A stretch of 47,759 nucleotides of DNA from an uncultured SAR116 cluster alpha proteobacterium (GTDB lineage Bacteria; Pseudomonadota; Alphaproteobacteria; Puniceispirillales; GCA-002684695), in assembly GCA_902539295.1 (NCBI GenBank), contig CACBIM010000014.1:1-47759 (forward strand), given 5' to 3'. The position numbers and the translations under genes were made by a program. Of this stretch, positions 1 to 7,358 are shown piece after piece. The notes under the pieces were generated by a model that saw nothing but the letters and a program-made list of their open reading frames with translations, had not been told where the DNA came from and did not search any database. Within the stretch, counting starts at the first letter, position 1. Each line of letters begins with the position of its first letter.

Positions 1-251
1 GGCATCATACCATTTAGAGTTAATTGCTTGATATTTGTTGAGGCTTTTGTTCCTGACAGTTTTTTTAAAGAGTCATGTAAAACATGCCTGGCAATTTGTC
101 CGCTGTAAGACACTGAGTTGGTTTTGTCCCCACTGTATCCTTTAAGTGTAATTGGGAATGGGCCATAAGAGTGACCATCTCCAAAAGCAGGAAGAGCTAA
201 AGTTGTACCAAAAACCCCAGCCAACAGTAGTTTCGTAAATTTATTATGCAT
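1..251 (-). CDS. secreted protein, N-terminal part (possible DUF4856 family), cut by window edge
   Basis: The frame is open on the minus strand from an ATG at 251 to the window edge, giving 83 codons of the N-terminus only. A good Shine-Dalgarno (AAGGAG) lies 7 bases before the ATG. Residues 1-24 look like a signal peptide: a Lys-containing start, a Leu/Ala/Val core, and a cleavage region around PAFG/DG. The mature part contains VSYSGQIARHVL, which resembles from memory the start of DUF4856 proteins, a family I associate loosely with imelysin-like, iron-linked secreted proteins. That assignment is tentative because most of the protein lies outside the window. The promoter is overlain by a conspicuous repeat array, so the gene is probably tightly regulated. 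Confidence 0.72.
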   Translation of the reverse strand, partial: MHNKFTKLLLAGVFGTTLALPAFGDGHSYGPFPITLKGYSGDKTNSVSYSGQIARHVLHDSLKKLSGTKASTNIKQLTLNGMM

Positions 252-280
252 TTATATTTCTCCTTAATTTCACTTTTAGA

Positions 281-327
281 AATAGTACAAAAATTGTACT
301 ATTATAATTAGTACCAAATTAGTACTA
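281..327. promoter_or_regulatory. operator-like array of four GTAC half-sites
   Basis: A perfect 10-bp inverted repeat with a 3-base spacer (AATAGTACAA, aaa, TTGTACTATT; 281-303) is followed by two tandem 11-bp copies of AATTAGTACYA (306-316 and 317-327). The GTAC cores start at 285, 296, 311 and 322, so each pair is exactly 11 bases apart, about one helical turn. On the minus strand a TATAAT hexamer (306 to 301) lies between the two pairs, where a bound regulator would cover the promoter of the secreted-protein gene starting at 251. The regulator cannot be named from the sequence. Confidence 0.65.
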
Positions 328-460
328 TTTAATTTTTCTTTCAAGTTGTTTTTGAATTTTTTTTGGCTTTTATTTAAAAAAATGAAAAACCTTATTTACA
401 AATGCAAGGTAGTTATTTTTAAAAGATTTAATTTTTGATGTAATTTAATGTCTAAAAGAT

Positions 461-466
461 TATAAT
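461..466 (+). promoter_or_regulatory. candidate -10 box for the agmatinase operon
   Basis: A perfect TATAAT lies 38 bases before the start of the 64-aa gene, predicting a start of transcription near 473 and a short leader. A possible -35 (TTGATG, 435-440) is 20 bases upstream, which is longer than ideal, so the -35 assignment is weak. Confidence 0.4.
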
Positions 467-504
467 AGTTGGGTTTTTATTTAAATTATGCCAGATAGAG
501 AGTT

Positions 505-699
505 ATGAGAAAAGTTCACTCACTGGAATTAAAAAAATATAAAGTATTCAGAGAGCTTGAATTCCCACTTTGTTCCTTTGAGATCAAAAACGGATTTAAT
601 GAGTTTGTAATTACAGCTAGGAATGAAAATGGTTTTGTAATCAGGTTAAATTATAACCTAATTAATGATAATAAGATACTAAGGGAAGAGATCCTATGA
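505..699 (+). CDS. small uncharacterised protein (64 aa) coupled to agmatinase
   Basis: I do not recognise a family. The product is short and charged, with Lys/Arg/Glu-rich ends and alternating hydrophobic residues (for example FVITARNENGFVIRLNY, about residues 34-50) suggestive of a small beta-rich fold. It has no signal peptide, membrane segment or cysteine pair. The ATG at 505 has only a weak purine stretch (GAGAG) before it, and an in-frame start further upstream is not available. Its TGA overlaps the ATG of the agmatinase gene as ATGA, the usual arrangement for translational coupling, and a TATAAT sits just upstream. This makes it likely to be the real first gene of the operon, perhaps a regulator or partner of the ureohydrolase, though that role is inference. 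Confidence 0.6.
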   Translation: MRKVHSLELKKYKVFRELEFPLCSFEIKNGFNEFVITARNENGFVIRLNYNLINDNKILREEIL

Positions 700-1673
700 G
701 TGATGAAAAGAAAAAGAATGATAATAGCGAAGTACTAGTTGACCAAGCTTGGAGAGCAGGCGATAGGTCAAAAAGATTTTATGAAATGACCTATGCGGGT
801 GCCACTAGTTTTCTTAGGCGCAAATACTCTAAAGAATTAAATGGAGTTGATATTGCGGTCTCTGGAGTGCCCTTTGATTCCGCTGTTACTAATCGTCCTG
901 GTTGTAGATTAGGCCCAAGAGCTATCCGTTCCTCCTCTGTAGAGTTGGCGTCATTAAATTCTTATCCTTTTGGTTTTGATCCCTTCCAGCATCTAAATGT
1001 GATTGATTACGGTGATTGTTATTTAAATACGCATAAACCTGAAACAATTGAGGAATCAATTTTTACTCATGCTAAGTCTATAATTGACACAAATACAAAG
1101 ATGTTAACTTTTGGTGGCGATCATTTCATTTCACTTCCTTTGTTAAGAGCGCATGCTGAAAAGTATGGCCCCCTATCTTTGCTACAATTTGATTCCCATT
1201 GTGACACTTGGGAGCCACAAGGGCCAATTGATCACGGAACTATGTTTCTAACAGCAGTAAATGAAGGTTTGATTAATGTTGATACATCAATTCAAGTTGG
1301 ATTAAGAACACATAATGATCTTGACGTTGGGATTGAAGTTATTGATGTAAGGTATATACACGAAAATGGTATAAAGAAATCAGTCGAAAGAATATTAAAA
1401 CGTATTAATAAAACAAATTGTTACATGACTTTTGATATAGATTTTCTTGATCCTGCTTTTGCACCTGGAACTGGCACTCCAGTTTGTGGTGGAGTTGCCA
1501 CTTGGCAAGCCTTGGAATTCATAAGATCATTAGAAGAAATTAATTTTGTCGGGATGGATCTTGTAGAGGTGTCTCCACCATATGACCATGCGGAGATAAC
1601 TTCTATGGCCGCAGCTACAGTAGCTCATGACTGGATTTGTATAATGGCAGACAAACAAAGAAAAAAAAGCTAA
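696..1673 (+). CDS. speB: agmatinase-type ureohydrolase
   Basis: This is a 325-aa member of the arginase/agmatinase family, cytoplasmic Mn2+ enzymes that hydrolyse a guanidino compound to urea and an amine (agmatine to putrescine for SpeB). The metal ligands are visible in order: GGDH at residues 140-143, FDSHCD at 165-170, DHGTMF at 179-184, and FDIDFLDPAFAPGTGTP from about 246. The start overlaps the end of the 64-aa gene by four bases, and its stop TAA overlaps the ATG of the next gene, so the three are one transcriptional unit. The downstream putrescine genes support agmatine as substrate. Guanidinobutyrate or another guanidino compound cannot be excluded, since the substrate loop is not diagnostic by eye. 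The first 25 residues are polar and variable. Confidence 0.92.
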   Translation: MSDEKKKNDNSEVLVDQAWRAGDRSKRFYEMTYAGATSFLRRKYSKELNGVDIAVSGVPFDSAVTNRPGCRLGPRAIRSSSVELASLNSYPFGFDPFQHLNVIDYGDCYLNTHKPETIEESIFTHAKSIIDTNTKMLTFGGDHFISLPLLRAHAEKYGPLSLLQFDSHCDTWEPQGPIDHGTMFLTAVNEGLINVDTSIQVGLRTHNDLDVGIEVIDVRYIHENGIKKSVERILKRINKTNCYMTFDIDFLDPAFAPGTGTPVCGGVATWQALEFIRSLEEINFVGMDLVEVSPPYDHAEITSMAAATVAHDWICIMADKQRKKS

Positions 1674-2980
1674 TGGAGCTGTTCGATTTTATTCAAAGTG
1701 AAACTGATATAAAGAATTTAAATGTAGTTCTTACTGATTTAAATGGTATTTTTAGGGGTAAGAAATTACCTATCTCCCAAATAAATAAAATTCAGAATGG
1801 TCATTTTCGAATGCCAATTTCTGTATTGAACTTAGACATTTGGGGCAATGACATAGAAAATAGTAAATGGGTTTTCGAAACTGGTGACGCAGATGGCAGA
1901 GGATTTTGGACACATAAAAAACCATTACTTATAAAATCAGTAAGCCCCAGCAACGCCATAATTCCAGTATCAATGCATAACGAGGATAAAACACCTTTCT
2001 TGGGTGATCCAATTCATTTACTAGTAGATTTGGATAAAAAACTTTCTAATAAAAAATTAAAACCTGTTATAGGAATAGAGTTAGAGTTTTATCTTTTAAG
2101 GAAAAAATTCTCCAATAGTATTTCAGAAAGCAATATGTATTCTATTGCTGAGATTGATAGTAATTATGAATTATTTGAAGAAATTTTTAAATCATGTGAA
2201 GAAAATAATATTAAAATTGAAAGTACAGTATCAGAGGCTGGAGCAGGTCAATATGAAATAGTGTTGACGCATAATAACAATTTGATTGAAGTAGCAACTA
2301 ATGTTGTGTTTTTAAAACATATTATAAGAAGTATTGCACCAAAGTTTGGTTACACAGCATGCTTTATGTCTAAACCTTTGGGTGATTTTCCAGGCAGTGG
2401 AATACATGTTCACTATTCTTTGGTTAACGAAAAAAATGAGAATATTTTTGATAATGGAACTCCTGAAGGAAGCAGCAACTTAAGGTATGCAATTGGCGGT
2501 CTTATAAAGACAATGCCTGAAGTTACACTTATTATGGCACCACATTTAAATTCTTATCGTCGTCTTGTGTCAGAAACTCATGCTCCTAATATAATTTCTT
2601 GGGGTTATGAAAATAGAACAGTGGCTTTGAGGGTCCCTGGTGGAGACAATAAATCGAAACGAATTGAGCATAGAGTTGCAGGTTCCGACGTAAATCCTTA
2701 TTTGCTAATATCTTCAATTATTTTAGGAGTAAATGAAGGTATTGAGAAACAGATTGAGCCACCTAATCCAGAAGTTGGTAATGCATACAAATCAAATAAT
2801 GATGGCTTGCCTGCAAGTTGGCAAGCATCAATAAGTGAATTTCAAAATGGGCAATTCATACATAATAGATTTCCAAAAGAATTAGTCGATATGTTTTTAA
2901 ATTGTAAAAAACAGGAGTGTCAAAAACTCACTTCAAAAGTAACTGATGATGAAATGAACTCATATTTAAATACTGTTTGA
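1673..2980 (+). CDS. puuA: glutamine synthetase family, probable gamma-glutamylpolyamine synthetase (paralogue 1)
   Basis: The product is 435 aa when started at the ATG at 1673, which overlaps the agmatinase stop (TAATG) and follows a purine-rich stretch. A TTG-free upstream extension to 1637 would only add a Lys-rich tail lying inside the agmatinase gene. GS catalytic features are present: GIELEF (134-139), the GAGQYE region (190-195), GSGIHVH (241-247), NSYRR (293-297), ENRTVALR (313-320) and RIEHR (330-334). The family joins glutamate to an amine using ATP. The neighbourhood argues for putrescine or another polyamine (PuuA, GlnA2/3-like) rather than ammonia. It is clearly distinct from the second GS homologue at 5726, so the two may differ in substrate. 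Confidence 0.85.
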   Translation: MELFDFIQSETDIKNLNVVLTDLNGIFRGKKLPISQINKIQNGHFRMPISVLNLDIWGNDIENSKWVFETGDADGRGFWTHKKPLLIKSVSPSNAIIPVSMHNEDKTPFLGDPIHLLVDLDKKLSNKKLKPVIGIELEFYLLRKKFSNSISESNMYSIAEIDSNYELFEEIFKSCEENNIKIESTVSEAGAGQYEIVLTHNNNLIEVATNVVFLKHIIRSIAPKFGYTACFMSKPLGDFPGSGIHVHYSLVNEKNENIFDNGTPEGSSNLRYAIGGLIKTMPEVTLIMAPHLNSYRRLVSETHAPNIISWGYENRTVALRVPGGDNKSKRIEHRVAGSDVNPYLLISSIILGVNEGIEKQIEPPNPEVGNAYKSNNDGLPASWQASISEFQNGQFIHNRFPKELVDMFLNCKKQECQKLTSKVTDDEMNSYLNTV

Positions 2981-2986
2981 AAAGAA

Positions 2987-4261
2987 TTATATTTGAAGCC
3001 AGTCTTTAAATTTGTACCATGACATACCTAAAGCTAAAACTGGAGTTCTAAAGATACCACCCGGAAATGTCATGTGTTTAATTGAACTAAAAACTTTAAA
3101 TCTATTTGTTGTTTTTAAAATGTCTTCTGCAATCATTTTTCCTGCTAGGGCCGTTAAGGCAACCCCATGGCCAGAATATCCTTGTGCAAAATAAATATTG
3201 GAGTCAAGTTTCCCAAAATGAGGTATTCTACTTAAAGTTATGCCTATCTTTCCAGACCAAGACATCTCAACACCAATATTTTTAAGTGAAGGAAAAAGGT
3301 AAGTCATTTTTCTTAATAGCATGGGGGCAGCATCTTTGGGTGTTATATTTGAATAGATAGAGGCACCTCCAAAGATAAGCCTGTTTTTATAGTCAAGTCG
3401 ATAATAATTAAGTGCGGTATTGCAATCTGCAACAGCACAATCTTTAAGGACTATATCAATGTTATTGATAGGCTCTGTAGCCATAACAGATGAAACGGCT
3501 GGCGCTAATTTATCTTTCATTGGCTTAAATACTAATCCTTCAAGATAGGCATTTCCACAAAGTATAACTTTTGTTGCTTTTATTTTTATATTTTTATCGG
3601 TTAATAAAATCGGTAATTTATCATCTTCTTTTTTAATGATTTTTGTGTTTTCAAAGATTTTAACCCCAAGACCTTTAGCCGCTTTTGCAAGACCATGCAG
3701 ATACTTCATTGGGTGCAAGTGACCACTGCCCTCATCAAAAATACCACCTACATAACGGTCAGTTTTAACATAATCATTTATTGAAGCAGTATCTTGTAAA
3801 AATTTTAGCCCTTGGTAACCATTATTAGACCATTCGTCTTTCATTGCATATAGTTCTGAAAGATGTCTCTTATGCAGAGCTGCATATATGTACCCCATTT
3901 TTAGGTCACAGTTTATCTTATATTTTTTTATTCTGGCTTTAACTATATCAACAGCTTCAATTCCTGCATCCCAAGCCATTTTATGAAATTTTTCATCTAT
4001 ATTCTTCTTTATTTTTGAAAAGTCAGTTGACCAACCCTGTGAAATGTGGCCTCCATTTCTTCCTGAAGCTCCAAAACCAATATATTCTTTTTCAAAAACG
4101 CAGACACTTAATCCAGCTTCAGCTAATTCGATTGCAGAGGATAAACCTGTAAATCCACCTCCTATAATAGCTATTTCACACTCAATATCTTGATCAAGTA
4201 ATTTGAATTTCTCTGGTTTTTTTAGATCATGCTTATAAATCGAATTGTATAAAATATTCAT
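2987..4261 (-). CDS. puuB: FAD-dependent amine oxidase, probable gamma-glutamylputrescine oxidase
   Basis: This is a 424-aa DAO-family flavoprotein. An N-terminal Rossmann motif, IIGGGFTGLSSAIELAEAG (about residues 32-50), is followed by GFGASGRNGGHISQG (62-76), typical of the PuuB/OrdL group. A C-terminal FAD motif, YFAQGYSGHGVALTALAGKM, lies near residue 360. PuuB oxidises gamma-glutamylputrescine to the aldehyde with release of ammonia and H2O2. The gene runs opposite to its neighbours: its stop is 6 bases from the stop of the first GS gene, and its start shares a 102-bp intergenic region with the divergent aminotransferase. The exact substrate is inferred from context. Other amino-acid or sarcosine-type oxidases share the fold. 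Confidence 0.82.
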   Translation of the reverse strand: MNILYNSIYKHDLKKPEKFKLLDQDIECEIAIIGGGFTGLSSAIELAEAGLSVCVFEKEYIGFGASGRNGGHISQGWSTDFSKIKKNIDEKFHKMAWDAGIEAVDIVKARIKKYKINCDLKMGYIYAALHKRHLSELYAMKDEWSNNGYQGLKFLQDTASINDYVKTDRYVGGIFDEGSGHLHPMKYLHGLAKAAKGLGVKIFENTKIIKKEDDKLPILLTDKNIKIKATKVILCGNAYLEGLVFKPMKDKLAPAVSSVMATEPINNIDIVLKDCAVADCNTALNYYRLDYKNRLIFGGASIYSNITPKDAAPMLLRKMTYLFPSLKNIGVEMSWSGKIGITLSRIPHFGKLDSNIYFAQGYSGHGVALTALAGKMIAEDILKTTNRFKVFSSIKHMTFPGGIFRTPVLALGMSWYKFKDWLQI

Positions 4262-4322
4262 AAATATTTACTGATTTTGGTGACTAATTCGAAGTTATTT
4301 GGCATATTGTCGTTAATTAATC

Positions 4323-4332
4323 AATGATCATT
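4323..4332. promoter_or_regulatory. palindrome between divergent puuB and aminotransferase genes
   Basis: AATGATCATT is a perfect 10-bp palindrome in the only intergenic space shared by the divergent oxidase and aminotransferase genes, 32 bases before the aminotransferase ATG. Its position would suit a polyamine-responsive repressor. A single short palindrome in AT-rich DNA could also be chance. Confidence 0.3.
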
Positions 4333-4363
4333 AAAAACTATGTGAAAGTTAGCAGAGAAATAT

Positions 4364-5716
4364 ATGGATAATTTAATAGATTATGAAAGTACACTTTTGG
4401 ATCACCATCTTCCACCATTCACAGATTACAAAGGTTTAGCTAAAGATGGAATAAGAATAATTTCCAATGCATCAGGTAATTATATTTTTGATAATGAAGG
4501 TAATAAAATTTTAGATGCAATGGCTGGTCTTTGGTGTGTAAATATTGGATATGGCAGAGATGAGTTAGCAGAGGTTGCCAAAGAACAGATTTTAAGACTT
4601 CCATATTATAATAGTTTTTTTAAAACAAATAATATTCCTGCAGCAAATTTATCAAAAAAATTATCTGAGATCACTCCTCAAGGATTGAATCATACTTTTT
4701 TTGCGAATTCTGGTTCAGAGGCTAATGATACAATAATTCGAATGGTAAGGCATTACTGGGCCCTAAAGGGAGAGCCTCAAAAAAGAATAATTATTGGTAG
4801 AGAGTATGGTTACCATGGTTCAACAATTATGTCTGCCAGTATGGGTGGTATGGTGGACATGCATAACCAAGCTGCAAAAGAAAATGACTTCCATCATATT
4901 CCTGCTCCTTACTCTTTTAAGTATAAAGGCAATCAATCAGAAGATTTGTTTGCTGAAACATCTTCTAACTGGCTTGAGGAAAAAATTTTAGAACTTGGAA
5001 AAGACAAAATAGCAGCTTTTGTAGCTGAGCCAATTCAAGGTGCTGGCGGAGTCATAATACCTCCAAATGGTTACTTTGAACATATTCAAGAAATTTGCAA
5101 AAAATATAACATATTATTTATTGCTGACGAAGTTATCACAGGTTTTGGAAGAACAGGTGAGTGGTTTGCATCACAAAAAATGAACCTTTCTCCAGATATG
5201 ATGACCTTAGCAAAGGGATTAACTTCAGGTTATATTCCAATGTCAGCTGTAATGGTGGGTGAAAAAGTAGCTAATACGTTTATTGAAGAGGGTGGAGAAT
5301 TTTACCATGGATTTACATATTCTGGTCACCCGGTGGCAGCAGCTGTAGCACTTGAAAATTTAAATATTATCGAAAGAGAAAATTTAATAACAAAAGTTTC
5401 AAGTGAAACCATCCCATATTTTGCTTCAAAAATAAAAGCTTTAAATGATCATCCTCTCGTTGGTGAGGCTAGAAGCTTTGGTTTGTTAGCATGTGTTGAA
5501 TTAGTTAAAGATAAATCAGGTCCTGAACTATTTAGTAACGTAGGTGAAACTGGAATGATTTGCAGAGATTTTTGTATTCAAAATGGTCTTATGATGCGTG
5601 CAGTCAGAGATGGGATGATTATGTCACCTGCTTTAACAATAACAAAAAATGAGATTGATGAGATTATAAATAAATTTGAGATTGCGTTAGAACAGACAAT
5701 GAAAAAAATAATTTAA
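4364..5716 (+). CDS. spuC: class III aminotransferase, probable putrescine/polyamine-pyruvate aminotransferase
   Basis: The product is a 450-aa PLP enzyme of the omega-aminotransferase group. Visible features are the N-terminal HLPPFTDY segment, NSGSEANDT (115-123) binding the cofactor phosphate, YGYHGST (148-154), the PLP-ring aspartate in ADEVITGFGRTG (D255), and the Schiff-base lysine in TLAKGLTSGY (K284). Enzymes of this type (SpuC, YgjG-related) transfer the amino group of putrescine or cadaverine to pyruvate or 2-oxoglutarate. It gives a glutamylation-free route out of putrescine beside the GS/PuuB route. The second GS gene follows after 9 bases, probably in the same transcript. Beta-alanine-pyruvate specificity is an alternative within the same family. 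Confidence 0.87.
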   Translation: MDNLIDYESTLLDHHLPPFTDYKGLAKDGIRIISNASGNYIFDNEGNKILDAMAGLWCVNIGYGRDELAEVAKEQILRLPYYNSFFKTNNIPAANLSKKLSEITPQGLNHTFFANSGSEANDTIIRMVRHYWALKGEPQKRIIIGREYGYHGSTIMSASMGGMVDMHNQAAKENDFHHIPAPYSFKYKGNQSEDLFAETSSNWLEEKILELGKDKIAAFVAEPIQGAGGVIIPPNGYFEHIQEICKKYNILFIADEVITGFGRTGEWFASQKMNLSPDMMTLAKGLTSGYIPMSAVMVGEKVANTFIEEGGEFYHGFTYSGHPVAAAVALENLNIIERENLITKVSSETIPYFASKIKALNDHPLVGEARSFGLLACVELVKDKSGPELFSNVGETGMICRDFCIQNGLMMRAVRDGMIMSPALTITKNEIDEIINKFEIALEQTMKKII

Positions 5717-5725
5717 GGGAAATTT

Positions 5726-7060
5726 ATGAATTTAAATAAATGGCTTTCAGATAATAAAATAACTGAAGTTGAGTGTTTAGTAAGTGACATTGCTGGCATT
5801 CCAAGAGGTAAGATTGTCCCTGTAGAAAAATATATTAAAACAAGTTCCTCAGAAGGCTTGAGATTGCCAGAATATGTGTTTGGTCAAAATGTAACAGGTG
5901 ACTACGGCGACTCAAATGTATTGGGTGAAACAGTAGGTGACGTTGTTTTAAAGCCAGATGCTAAAACTGTCAGGCTTGTGCCATGGTATAAAGAACCTAC
6001 AGCACAAATAATTCATGATGCATTTTACTTTGATGGGAGAACAGTAGACGTTTCACCACGTGAGGTTTTAAAAAATGTTTTAAAGTTTTTCAATAAAGAG
6101 GGATTAAAACCAGTTGTAGCTCCGGAATTAGAGTTTTTCTTAGTTGAGCAAAATTCAAACTCAGATGATCCACTAAGAACTCCATTGGGTAGATCTGGTT
6201 TGCCAGAAAAAGCAAAGCAAGCTTATGGGATTGATGCAGTAAATGATTTTGATCCTCTTTTTGAAGATATATATGATTTTTGTGACACTCAAAAAATTGA
6301 TATTGATACATTGTCACATGAAGCTGGTGCTGCTCAAATGGAAATAAATTTTAACCATGGAGAAGCAACTGAATTAGCTGATCAAGTGTTTCTTTTCAAA
6401 CGAACTGTTAGGCAAACGGCCATAAGCCATAATTTACATGCTACATTTATGGCGAAGCCAATGCAGTATCAGCCAGGTAGTGCAATGCATATACATGTTT
6501 CTGTATTTGATGAAAAAACTGGAAAAAATATTTTTTCTAACAAAGAAGGCAGTGAAACTGATCAGTTTTACTATGCTTTAGCAGGCTTGCAGAATCATTT
6601 TTCTGGCGCTATGGCACTCGTCGCTCCATATGTTAATTCTTACAGAAGGCCTCCAAAAAATGATGATGCTCCAGCTAACTTAGGTTGGGGTATTGATAAT
6701 AGGACTGTGGGTTTGAGGGTTCCAGTAAGTAAACCAACATCACGACGAATAGAGAACAGGATCCCTGGTGCTGACTCCAATCCTTATTTAGCAATAGCAG
6801 CTACTTTGGCTTGTGTGTGGCTTGGTCTCGAGGAGCAAAAAAAACCTAATAAACCCAAAGTAAAAAGTCTTGAAGGCGTAGCAACTCTTCCTAGGAATTT
6901 AGATATTGCTTTAGATATGCTTGAAAAATCAGATTCTATGCAGAAAACTCTTGGTGAGCGGTTTGTAAAGTTGTTTGCTGAAGTAAAAAGAAGTGAGGCT
7001 GAAGCCTTTCTGGATGTTATTAGTCCTTGGGAAAGGCAATATCTATTATTAAACGTATGA
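5726..7060 (+). CDS. puuA: glutamine synthetase family, probable gamma-glutamylputrescine synthetase (paralogue 2)
   Basis: This is a 444-aa GS homologue with a strong Shine-Dalgarno (AAGGGAAATTTATG). GS signatures are PELEFFLVEQ (about 137-146), GAAQMEINFNHG (206-217), GSAMHIHVSVFDE (251-263), NSYRRPP (307-313), GIDNRTVGLRVP (324-335) and RRIENRIPGADSNPYL (near 341). It is closer in feel to E. coli PuuA and the proteobacterial type III-like polyamine GS enzymes than to ammonia-fixing GlnA: there is no adenylylation-site tyrosine context like that of GlnA. It lies directly downstream of the aminotransferase gene. Two GS paralogues in one polyamine island suggest one for putrescine and one for a longer or different amine, which is inference. 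Confidence 0.87.
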   Translation: MNLNKWLSDNKITEVECLVSDIAGIPRGKIVPVEKYIKTSSSEGLRLPEYVFGQNVTGDYGDSNVLGETVGDVVLKPDAKTVRLVPWYKEPTAQIIHDAFYFDGRTVDVSPREVLKNVLKFFNKEGLKPVVAPELEFFLVEQNSNSDDPLRTPLGRSGLPEKAKQAYGIDAVNDFDPLFEDIYDFCDTQKIDIDTLSHEAGAAQMEINFNHGEATELADQVFLFKRTVRQTAISHNLHATFMAKPMQYQPGSAMHIHVSVFDEKTGKNIFSNKEGSETDQFYYALAGLQNHFSGAMALVAPYVNSYRRPPKNDDAPANLGWGIDNRTVGLRVPVSKPTSRRIENRIPGADSNPYLAIAATLACVWLGLEEQKKPNKPKVKSLEGVATLPRNLDIALDMLEKSDSMQKTLGERFVKLFAEVKRSEAEAFLDVISPWERQYLLLNV

Positions 7061-7358
7061 TTCTTCTTTTTTAACTAGAGTTTTATAAATTCATACTGAG
7101 TTCTAGCATTAAAAAAAATTAAAGAGTTTTTAATAAATTATAAGTTTAATTTTTATAAACTTTGATTTAAATTTAAATTATTAAATAAAATCAATATGAT
7201 AAATATTCATTTTAAAAAAAAAGTACTTAATTTATTTTTGCTTAAAAATACATATGGAATTTAATAATTTTTTAATTGAACTTTTCTTTTGAAGTATCAA
7301 AAAAGAAGCTATATTAACAAATTAATTATTAAAATTTAAAATATTGGGAGAATTTATT
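7061..7358 (+). promoter_or_regulatory. 298-bp AT-rich leader with candidate promoter of the Liv-type ABC operon
   Basis: No gene is seen in this stretch. Near its end TATATT (7310-7315) could be a -10 box with TTTTGA (7287-7292) 17 bases upstream or TTGAAG (7289-7294) 15 bases upstream. The first gene then starts about 37 bases after the predicted transcript start. No convincing terminator hairpin follows the GS gene. Confidence 0.35.

Noticed and set aside
1637-1672. Start of the first GS gene at 1637
   Set aside because: This would add 12 Lys-rich residues inside the agmatinase gene; the ATG at 1673 overlaps the stop as TAATG and gives the normal N-terminus.
7061-7358. Small gene or riboswitch in the leader of the Liv operon
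   Set aside because: No open frame with a ribosome site and no GC-containing stems; the sequence is nearly pure A/T.
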